57,087 bases of DNA from Ophryocystis elektroscirrha. Its lineage: Eukaryota; Apicomplexa; Conoidasida; Neogregarinorida; Ophryocystidae. Position 1 is the first letter of the stretch, and the number at the start of each line of letters is the position of its first letter. Positions 1-9,940 of this stretch are shown piece by piece. Where the stretch lies: NCBI GenBank assembly GCA_030141585.1, contig JAQIFP010000033.1, positions 1 through 57,087 of the forward strand, given 5' to 3'. The position numbers and the translations under genes were made by a program. The notes under the pieces are model-generated. The model was not told the DNA's origin. It worked only from the letters and a program-made list of their open reading frames with translations, and did no database searches.

Positions 1-18
1 AGATATATATATAAATAA

Positions 19-93
<75 letters not shown>

Positions 94-367
94 AATTTAT
101 GAATATATATACATATGGATATATAAATATATAACTATATAAGTATATAATTACATATATGTATACACACATATATATATATATGTGATTATGTATATAT
201 ACTTATATATTACTCAAACATATTTAACTATACTATAAATTTATTATTCTGCTTTAAAAATCAATCAAGCATATGAGTACTTATTCATTAATTTATCGAC
301 TTAATTAATGAATATAGATACAGATATATAAAACATTATAGTTAAGCATATTTAAACTTATGGTTTT
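1..367. repeat. TA microsatellite and AT-rich flank
   Basis: An almost pure (AT)n run covers about 28-75, followed by imperfect TA/TATG-rich sequence to about 235. The rest, up to the stop codon of the first minus-strand gene at 368, is AT-rich with no open frame worth calling. Confidence 0.8.
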
Positions 368-1790
368 TCAAAAGATTTGTATATAATTTACATTTTCAAT
401 TTTCTTCATTTCTTCAGTAACCTCAACTTTGAGATAATTAACTTCAATTATTTCTTCTTCCGCCTAAATAATGAGAACAGTAAGTATTTATTGATAATCA
501 GAAAAAAACATAGGTAAATTGAAGTATACTTACATCAAAAGGAGAGGAAGCATTGGGTTTCAACCTATAATCAATGTATTTCTTTTGTGTATAGTCAGCT
601 GGTAAATGTTCTAATGTCATCAATCTAGACGTCAATGTTTCCAATATTAACAAAAAATGATTATCTTTATTATTTAACTGTAAAAACCCAAATCCGTAAA
701 TTATTTGCATTGGTATTTCTTTATCATTTGATAAACTTCTCAATATATGAAGCAAATTTTTACTGCATATCTGTAAAACAAACCTACGCGTAAATTGGTC
801 ATTTAAAGCGTATATAGATGAAACATAGTTAACGCTAGGCTTAAGTAATAACAATGCCATAATAGTTTTGATAGAAGGCGTCAAAATTGATAAATTATTA
901 AGATACCCACAGTTATATAGCCATAGTGCAATATCCTTTGAGTGTTCATAAATATAAGCATTATACAGGAGATAAGTGAATGTACTGTAATGTAGTTGTG
1001 TGTTCCATATTGAAGAAAAATTAAGTCTACTCAGTATAGCTTCAGATATATCAACTGAGTCTAGTTTAGTATTTTTTAACTTTGTCTTATTATTGGTATT
1101 TGACATCAAATCATAATCGTTGAATTTATTTGTATACTTTCTGCGATTACTCAACACATGATCGAGTATAGGTAGTCCATCAAATAAATAGGTCTTTTGT
1201 CCATTGATGCATGTATCCAAATACGATGATTCATTTACTTTAGAGTGAAATAACCTATATGTCTTTTCCAAGCAATTAAGGGTATTAGGTGATAGCTGAA
1301 ACAAAGACTGTATGAGACTATATTGAAGTAATGCATTTGATGCGGAAACCTATAAAAAATTATTATTAGATTACGGTTAACTTACATTTGGGATGTTTGC
1401 TAAGTCAGTGAAATGAGCTGTTGGAAGTAAACAATGAGTTTTTGATAAATTTTCTAAATCTACCAAAGACGGGTTCTTCAAATATAATTTAATCAAAAAA
1501 GTGCTACATGAAAATAATAATGGCTTGAATTTTTCTTCTTTTTTTAACTCTAAGAACTGCGAAATTTTATCCACAATGATAGGTATTAAATCAAGACTTG
1601 GTGCTGAATCTAAAGCACTTGTCAAAATCAAAACCCATTCATTCACTAAAAATCGTGATTTGCTCGATAACTGTATCAAAATTTCATCTAAAATACATTT
1701 CGTATCAATAGAAAACCCTAATACATCAAGGTAACGTCCTGAAAATAACAAATTAATTATATTTTCAAAGGTACTTTATATAAATTTTTT

Positions 1791-1826
<36 letters not shown>

Positions 1827-3788
1827 TTGTAATTATATACTTATAATTTTTAAAAATATATATTCAATAATATTTATAATTACATATAAATTTATAATGT
1901 ACAAAATATAATAAATCTCTCTAAAAATATTATTCTATATATATATATATATATATTTATAAATTTAATTGAAAAAAATATTTAAACTGATTCATTAAAG
2001 CATGTTAATACATTACCTGCAAATAAAGCGGAATGATGACGAACAATATCATTTCCTTCAGCTTCAGTAAAACCTTGAGTGGCATAGTAGGGATACAATT
2101 TGAGATTGCGTTCCATTATAGGTCTTAATCTCTCGACTTTCACGTTTTTCGATATAATGTAAATGGTTTCCAGAAGAATTGTAAGCTCATGTGTTTTTTT
2201 ATGATTAGAATTATTCAATACATCAAGCAGCTCAGATATGATTTGCTCTGGATGATCAGTCTAATACACGTCAAAAATTATATCATACAAATTTAGATAA
2301 TATTCTTTTATATGTAGTTTCAGTATATATAATGATATATATATATATATTTACATATATAAAGATGTATATATACAAATATATGTAAAAAAAATATATA
2401 ATTCTAATTTAATTGATGTCTATATTGTTACATGATTGTTTAAAGTTTTATGTATTCGACCGTTATATTTAAAGTTAGGAATATAACTATATAAATAATA
2501 CTAATAACTATTTTTTGTAATTAGGAAATTTTGTTTGTACTCACGTGTTTTATAAATGCTTTTATTATGTCTTGAGCCAAATACTGAATTTCATGTTTTT
2601 CGCTGAGCAAAAAATTGATGATTTTTAGTTTTTTCAGTATAGAACTATTCTTAAAAACTTCCTTTTTTGTGTTTATAATGTGATATATAGCTTTTAAAGT
2701 AAGAGACGTATTTCTAACAGAATATCGATCCAGTGTAATATTTATATTATCATCATATATATCAATATGGCGAATCCAGTTAGTGAAAGCTTGTATACTG
2801 TATTCATTTGACGTTTTTGAAGCTAACATAGACTATAGAAAATTATTTAAACTTTAAAATTTATTCACCTTGAATGCCTCAAGTAGCGTACTATTATGCT
2901 CATTTCTCAATTCTTCATTGTTTATATAACCTAATATAAATCAAGTTAATCATTCACATATATACACCAATATATATTCATAATCTTTATATATTAATAT
3001 ATTACTTTATTTCTTATATATATACATATAGATAGATAAATATATATATTTGTATAATATTTTATACTTTTAAATATTGATATATTACTTTATATCTACT
3101 ATATATATATAGATAGATAATTATATAGATATTTCTAATATTTATATTTTTTATATGTTGATATATTACTCAATATTTACTATATATATACATATAGATA
3201 GATATATAGATATGTTTAAAAGTTATACTCTTTATATATTAATATACAGTAGATATATATTACTCTATATCATATATAGATATATATATATATAATGAAT
3301 ATATATAATAGATATAGAAATTAGAAAATAATTATTATGAATATATAAATTTTACTTGTGAAAGAGGATAAAAATGCAACTACATTGCAATTAATGGTGT
3401 TATTTTTGATGAGTACAGATTTGAAACCAGATAAAATGGAAGAAGTATAAGAAATATGTTGACAAATAGATTTAAATTTCTTATTTAATTTAGGAGTATA
3501 TACGATAGAGTTGAAAATATTTGATATGAGGTTTGATTTTGTAAGAAGTTCAAAATGTCCTATACTACTCAAATATGCAATTAACGCAGTGAAGTATATT
3601 CTTTGGTCTTTGTCCGATTTTCGAAATATGTTTTGAGAATGATTCGTAATAAATGTTTGCAGTTTTTCTTCGTTTTGATCAGTTAATTCAAGTTTTTGTA
3701 AAGAATGAAACTCATACTTATTTAAATCTTTCTTGATACCAGTATAAAAAATAACGTTCTCCTCAATCTTGCTGAGATTATCTCTCAT
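368..3788 (-). CDS. Large alpha-helical repeat protein, unidentified
   Basis: A spliced minus-strand gene. ATG at 3788 opens an exon of about 150 codons (3788-3350). Further exons lie near 2930-2870, 2825-2545, 2262-1990, 1740-1385, 1350-537 and 463-368. Splice phases fit at the joins I checked: 2870 to 2825, and 537 (GAT then gtaagt) to 463. It ends with a Glu/Lys-rich tail and TGA at 368. The protein is Leu/Ile-rich and looks like stacked helices of the HEAT or importin kind, but I recognise no family motif. The 2.9-3.3 kb and 1.78-1.98 kb introns are TA-rich. It diverges from POP1 across 591 bp. Small exons may be missing. Not the same as any neighbour. Confidence 0.55.
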
Positions 3789-4139
3789 ATCTTGCCTTGA
3801 ACAACCATGATATATATTAAATTAACATTTAGTAAGTGCATATACTTTAATTAATATACAGTTTATTTAACCACGCAAACATAAACTTGTATAGTAGGTG
3901 CATATACTTAGAAAAATTATTACATATATGATTATGTCATCTTTTACACGATTCACATGTAAACATGTTTATGTGAATATATATACATGTAAAGGTTTTG
4001 TGTATATGCACATTTTCTCAAATACTTTTATACATATGCATATATATATAGATTTACGCGACAAATCTTTATAAGTTACATATATTAATATACATATGTC
4101 TATATATATATATATATATAAATATACATTTAATTATAC

Positions 4140-4170
<31 letters not shown>

Positions 4171-4379
4171 TGTTTGTAAAATGTTGTTATGATTAGTGAA
4201 AATTTTTGAGGCATAGCTAATTAGAAAAACCCCCTTACATATTAATAAAATATATTGAAAATCAACAACTCCAAAGATATATATACTGTAATTTCAAAAA
4301 AAAACAACGTAAACCAAAAAAACAGATAGAATAACCTATTCTTAGGTTTTTTGTAATATTTCTTTTTTTTTAATCAACA
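3789..4379. other. Divergent intergenic region, no gene seen
   Basis: 591 bp between the start of the helical-repeat gene (-) and the start of POP1 (+). It holds TA runs at about 4099-4120 and 4143-4172 and an A/T-rich stretch just before the POP1 ATG. It presumably carries both promoters; I see no specific motif. Confidence 0.5.
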
Positions 4380-5010
4380 ATGACTGATTCAGTGATTTTA
4401 CCAGTTTGTATAGACGTGATTCGGTTTTTGGAAGCACGCTCATACGAAATTTCCACTACTTTGGATGAAGTATATGTTAAGAATCTTAAGAACAAAAGAT
4501 CTTTTCAGTTATTAGACAAAAGCCTGAGGTAATTATTTAAAAATATGCATATAAAGTTTATAGAAGGCGTACTCAATCGCATAATCCATATAGAATACCC
4601 AAAAATTACAGATTAGGTGTTCTTAAGGAGTTTGAGACAGCCGTTCCAAGGGTATTCTACTCTAAATATCAATAATTAAATATATTAATAATATCTACAA
4701 TATTCATATATTACATAAATATTCATTTGTATATTCAAATTATAATTTATTGTATCATAATCAAATAAGTCTTTATACTAACACGCACATATTGATATTT
4801 AAATAAATTGAAGTATAAGATCAAACTTCGTGAATGTGTTTATATATACTATTTATATATGTATATGTATAACTATATATATTATTTATGATATATATAT
4901 TATATATTATATATTATATACTATATGTTATATTTTATATATATATCATATAAATTATATATTATATATAATACTATATATATACATCTATATAGATTTA
5001 TCACATACAT

Positions 5011-5060
<50 letters not shown>

Positions 5061-5365
5061 CGAATATATTGTTTATATTTTATGTTACAAATAAATTGGT
5101 GGATAGGTTACAAAACCCAAAAGAAAACATATACGATCGCATACAGCTATATTAAAGTCAACCGTTGGAAAATCTAGCGAATATCAATGGCTTCCTCATA
5201 ATCACATATGGCACGGTAATTCTCATTTTTTCTTATAAACTAATTATTAGCTAAACGTTTCTTTATGAAGACAATGTGGGGATATAAGATTCCTTTTATG
5301 CCTACCGAAAAAAACAAGCGTAAATTATATCGTCACGCATCTCGGCACTCCACAATTTACGATAG
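4380..5365 (+). CDS. POP1: RNase P/MRP protein POP1, N-terminal part only
   Basis: POP1 is the large protein of RNase P and RNase MRP, which mature tRNA and rRNA. Four exons: 4380-4528, 4564-4651, 5107-5215 and 5251-5365. Two of the three introns (4529-4563 and 5216-5250) are exactly 35 nt; the third (4652-5106) is full of TA repeats. Diagnostic matches: an [14 protein letters not shown] helix, the basic [18 protein letters not shown] block (POP1 consensus RRRA-SHN-RLPRR), a second basic block, then HIWHAKRFFM with WGYK following, matching the POP1 HIWHAKRFHM-KKWGY signature. About 160 residues are present; POP1 proteins are usually 800-1000. After the last exon the sequence enters a TATATACA minisatellite and resumes as SLY1, so the rest of POP1 is absent. 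Read without splicing, it stops (TAA) just after 5365. Confidence 0.85.
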
Positions 5366-5416
5366 GTAATTAATAACATATATATAAATATGAATACATT
5401 TATATATATATAGCGA

Positions 5417-5603
5417 TATACATATATACATATATACATATGTACATATATACATATATACATATATACATATATACATATATACATATATACATATATA
5501 CATATATACATATGTACATATATACATATATACATATATACATATATACATATATACATATATACATATACACATATATACACATATACATATATACATA
5601 TAT
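5417..5603. repeat. TATATACA minisatellite
   Basis: A nearly perfect array of an 8-bp unit (TATATACA; some units read TATGTACA or TATACACA), about 23 copies. It fills the intron-like gap 5366-5662 between the POP1 exons and the SLY1 exons. Open frames across it in several registers only encode a Tyr/Ile/Cys/Met pattern and are not genes. Confidence 0.9.
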
Positions 5604-5662
5604 TTTATAAAGTATACAAAAATAAATTAGTCGAATCATTAATTACCCGTTGAAATTTTCAG

Positions 5663-6181
5663 TGATGATCCCTTATGGTCTAGTCTTGGCCCAAAATTTT
5701 TTCCTGAAGCTGCAGTAGCTATAAGTGCAGCTTTTCAAGAATATTCTTCAAAAAAAGGAGATTTAGATAAATGTCAAAACTCAGAGATAGAGTCAGCAAT
5801 TTTTTCTTTAACGGCGGTTCCAGAGTTAATGATGCAAAAACGGTAATACACTTTTTTACATTAATTATTAAATGTATTTATATGCAATAAAAAATATCCA
5901 AAAAATTCCAACTTCTTCAGTATACTGGATATGCATACTAATATTGCACATCGTTTAGTCTCAGAAATAAATTCCCGCACTTTGGACCGTTTCTATGAAC
6001 TTGAGTTATCATTTTTAACAAGTTCTTTAACTTCTAGTTACGCACAGTTGGAAAAAGCTTTATCTGAGGATGCTAAAGGTACACAATAATTAAGCTAATG
6101 ATAAGAATGATACCCGCTGGGTGTATTTAACACACAAATTTTGTCTATCATATGCAAATAAACGTTATTATAGAAACTTGC

Positions 6182-6223
<42 letters not shown>

Positions 6224-7800
6224 ATATATATGTGTGTATATCTATGTGTATATATATATGTATATATATATATATATATATGCGTTATTTATCGCCTTTA
6301 TATGTATTTTTAGTTGTGTATAATCTAAGTCTTGTGTATTTGTTTATTATTTAACTGATTTTTGTGTAAAAGCATTGATGATATATTGTAAATTAGGCAC
6401 AAAGATGGATAAAGCTCGAATTGCGTTATGTTTTTTTCTAGCTAAACAAAGTAAATTTGTATAAAATAGTAGCATCCATAGATCAATTGAGTCCAACTCA
6501 TATATCAAACTTGAAGGAGCTTCTTAAACAACGTGGAATCCCAAATAACTTTCTAGATTTCGTACAACACAGAGAAGTAAAACTGATTGTTAATTTAATT
6601 GAGTGCAATTAGTCATTAAAGAGTCTACAAATAATTCAAACGAGTGCAGACTCTTGCGCAACTCCATCCACGCAAATGCCAACCATGACATGGACAGAAA
6701 ATTTCTTTGATAGAAGTTTAGATCTTATTAAAGTAAATTATAAATAATCGGTCATATTATTTTATAATGATTTATTAATGATCAAATCTTGGTTTTTTAC
6801 GTATAAAATATAGTATAGATAATAAAGGCATATAATGTCATATACACATATATATGCATATATATATATATATATATATTGTTATAATATTATTTAAATT
6901 TCGTATTTTGTTTCTCAGAATGTGCGCAATCTTCTTCCTGTCCCCAAAAAAATCCCTATATGCCAGACTGTTCTGAACGTCATGAATATGAATAACACTG
7001 ATATAGACAGTAACTTTCTTTATTTTGATCCCAAAGTAATTAATATATATATATATATATATTGTTTGGTAATAAATTTGCGTACCGTATATAGTGTAAT
7101 TATTATACAATCAAGTCCTTATATATATATATATCTCTTATAAGTATGTATTTGTGTAACCGTAAATATAACTTTCAATATTAATCAGTGTTTGTAATAA
7201 AATTAATTAGTAATTATATGCTTATTTTAAGAGAGTTTATCTATTGGTTTCAGACAGCAGTTACCTTGAACATTAACGATGAATCAGTTCCAAGAATAAA
7301 TTCTCCTTTTAAACGTTCCATAGTGTTTTGCGTTGGAGGAGGGACTTATGTAGAGTCTCATGCTTTACGTGATTTGTCTGAAAAGCATAATAAAGAGGTA
7401 ATTATTATAATTAGTGTGAGTTTTCACGCTTAATTTACATATGGTATATTATTTAAGGATATCTATATACAAAATTTATATAAATACTTAGCAATAATGG
7501 TTTTTATCTATATACATTGTTGCACTTTTATAAGAAGCAAGTTACTTCATAAAGATCTTTTTACATATTTGTGTTTGTACGTGTATATGACTGTTCGCAT
7601 AACCAATTTATATTCCAGGTGTATAAGTTTGTATATTTATTCAAAGTCATTTCTCTAAAATAATAATTTTTGATGTTTCTGTTTATCTATATAATTTATA
7701 ATTTAATATTTAGATAATTTATGGAACGACTTCATTTGTTCGACCAATTGCATTTCTGGAAGAATTGGATAAATTGGGTTCTAGCAGTCATGTTTTATAG
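5663..7800 (+). CDS. SLY1: SLY1/SCFD1 (Sec1/Munc18 family), C-terminal part only
   Basis: SLY1 binds syntaxin-5-type SNAREs and drives ER-Golgi fusion. Exons begin at 5663, 5921, 6397, 6482, about 6613 and 6919, then about 7253 and 7714, with TAG at 7798-7800. Family matches in order: DDPLWSSLGPKFFPEAA (the F-W...PFPEVA region of SLY1), VPELMMQKR then LDMHTNIA (SLY1 LPEL--KK--IDMHTNI), and near the end SIVFCVGGGTYVE followed by IIYGTTSFVRPIAFLEEL (SLY1 VFVVGGGNY-EY and YG-T-----FL--L). About 370 residues remain; SLY1 is normally about 640, so the N-terminal half (syntaxin-binding domain 1) is missing. The exons just upstream are POP1. The phase from 5365 to 5663 happens to be open (AG|T), so a POP1-SLY1 chimera could be translated if it is real. 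Confidence 0.85.
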
Positions 7801-7836
7801 TTGAATTGCAGTATTCTTTATAAATTTGGGATCCAA

Positions 7837-8181
7837 TTAAATTGGAATAGTGGGAATTCTCTGTTGATTTATGTTTCGCATGTTCAAATTCTTCAGCTGT
7901 AAATTTTGCTGTTCCATAAATACATTCAATAAATCGTTGAATAGTTTAGGTTTGAACTCATAGTCATCTGCCGTTTGTATCAAGCTATCTATGTATGCAT
8001 CTTCTTCTGTTCTAAATTGAAAACTTAAATTCTTTTTACCTTCAGCCGAACGATTTTGAGGTTCAACTTCAATTTGTAATTCATCTAATGGTGTACCCTG
8101 TAAAGCCGCAAGTTGACTAAAATCTTGTTTTAATGCTAAAATTTTGGTTGTTATGATGTAAATGAAAGATATATATTTCAT
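7837..8181 (-). CDS. Small orphan protein, 114 aa
   Basis: Single exon as called, ATG at 8181. The first 14 or so codons are hydrophobic and AT-rich. A splice acceptor (...TTTTAG) inside them, just before codons for ALKQDFSQLAAL, could mean the real start is in an upstream exon. The rest is hydrophilic with an acidic helical stretch and an Asn/Gln-rich C-terminus. It converges on SLY1 (36 bp between stops) and diverges from the RPC7-like gene (about 200 bp). No family recognised. Confidence 0.45.
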   Translation of the reverse strand: MKYISFIYIITTKILALKQDFSQLAALQGTPLDELQIEVEPQNRSAEGKKNLSFQFRTEEDAYIDSLIQTADDYEFKPKLFNDLLNVFMEQQNLQLKNLNMRNINQQRIPTIPI

Positions 8182-8378
8182 CTGTAAATACTCCCGTTCG
8201 CAAACAAAAATTATATTGAAATTTTATATATTTAACTATTTTAACTTATAAAAAATTGTTAATTTTATACATTTTAAATCATTTATAATGGTTTTAAATA
8301 TATATTTCATTTATCTAATTAATAACTAATAACTTATTAATATTGCAAAAACAGTTTTCTGGACTATTGGATTTATGA

Positions 8379-9416
8379 ATGCGAGCATTTCGTTCCAAAG
8401 GAGGCAGTAATAAAGAAGACAGTGTTCCAAAACAGAGTACACGAAATAAATTTATAATTTAATTTATTTTAATTCTATTCGTTACTAATGAACCTATTTA
8501 ATTCATGAGAAGATAAATATTCTTGGTTGTAGAACCTATTGAACAGTCTATACTATATCCGGAAAATCCAAAGTTAAGAGTAGCCTCTGCTAATCTGTCA
8601 CCTGGCGGGCAAAAACTCGTTACTATAAATAGATTACTTGCCAATTATTGGACTTTACAATCTCCATTTACAGTTCCTACTAATGGAAAAACTAAGCAGA
8701 TTACTCTCAATGATCAGATGAATCAAATTACTCAATTTGCTGGTATAAATCATCCAATACAAAAATGCTTTATTACAAATGTGCATAATATGCAAGATTA
8801 CATCATGATTAGTATTTTAAGTGCTGAGTATTGTTATATATAATATTATTAATATATATATATATATATTATTGTATTTACGTAACTATAGAATATATAT
8901 CATAAATACAAGTTTACAAGATAGTTCATGTTATGTATTAACGTAAAAAGTTTTATATATATGGGCAATATTTTGAGTATTACCATATGTAATTGTTGAT
9001 TTAATTAAATATATTAAAATTCAAGGAAAGGAATTTTTCCCTGATGAATTACTTGAAAATGTATACTTACCAAAACGATTCAGAAAGAAATTAGTATGCA
9101 AAATCAAGTATAGTGAACCTCAAAATAAGGCTGACGAAGCTGAAAATTCTCCAAAAGACGGTAAATCTATTTTACTGAAAGATTATTTATTTATACTATA
9201 TATATAGAATTATAATAGAAATCAGTAGACACTGATCTAAGCTTATAGCAAAGAATTGAAAGAAAGAGTAATAAATTGTTAACCTTATTTTGTTTAGATG
9301 CTGAATCGGTAGAGGAAGAAGCAGAAGATTTTGGTGGAGACGATTATTTACAAGACTATGCAGACGACAATTCAGATTGTAATAGTGAAAAAAGTTATGG
9401 AGATGCTGCTTTTTAA
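8379..9416 (+). CDS. Acidic-tail protein, possible Pol III subunit RPC7/Rpc31
   Basis: Exon 1 begins at ATG 8379 with a short basic/Gly start (MRAFRSKGGSNK) and ends at a gtacac donor. Exon 2 starts near 8531 in the same phase, an exon at about 9026-9160 carries FPDELLENVYLPKRFRKK, and the last exon starts at about 9299. The C-terminus is a Glu/Asp tail ending DYLQDYADDNSD...GDAAF. RPC7/Rpc31, which links RNA polymerase III to initiation factors, typically has a Gly/Arg-rich start and an acidic tail with DDY--NYFDNG ending in EAAF or EATY. The resemblance is limited to the two ends; the middle is not recognised. The donor near 8810-8830 is uncertain. Another acidic nuclear protein is possible. 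Confidence 0.45.
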
Positions 9417-9940
9417 ATTTTGTATAGATTATTTTTAATCAAACATGCATCAAACCAGAGTTATTATAATAAAAAAAATAATAAACGTTTTTCAAATGTT
9501 GTTGAAATTTAAGAAATGAAAATAAAAAAATTTACAGCTGATTTTTTTTGCATTAAATGAAATATTAAAATATTTAATACAAAGTATTTATCTAGTGAAT
9601 TTTTGCATGTAGTGTAATTTTCTTTAATTTATTCCATACATGTGTAATGCACCTAAACAAAACTTAGCAGTTAATTTTGAAAAAATAAAGAAAAAAAAAA
9701 AATAAAGATATTTTTATGTTGTAAACCGACTTTAAAACCAGAAGTTTTAATCAAAATTATTTATAATTGAAGTATTAATTTTTTAGAGTATTATTAACAT
9801 TAAAAGAGCTTGATTTATAAAAGAGGTACGCTTTTTTGCACATTTTGAATATAATTTTATAGGAAAGCAAAATAAATTGATTAATTGGGGAGAAAACCAA
9901 AGTATGATCCTACACAAAACGACAAAGTATCATCAAATCG
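9417..9940. other. Intergenic region, no gene seen
   Basis: 524 bp between two plus-strand genes. A/T-rich with A-runs near 9470 and 9690; it presumably holds the 3' end of the upstream gene and the promoter of CAF1. No conserved element recognised. Confidence 0.5.

Noticed and set aside
5302..5639. Long open frames on both strands rich in Tyr/Ile/Cys/Met
   Set aside because: They simply translate the TATATACA minisatellite in three registers.
6451..6481. A 19-nt intron in SLY1
   Set aside because: A 31-nt alternative (acceptor CCATAG at 6481) gives the same phase and a more usual size for this genome.
5663..7800. Treating 4380-7800 as a single SLY1 gene
   Set aside because: The first four exons match POP1 in order ([18 protein letters not shown]), not the N-terminal domain of a Sec1/Munc18 protein.
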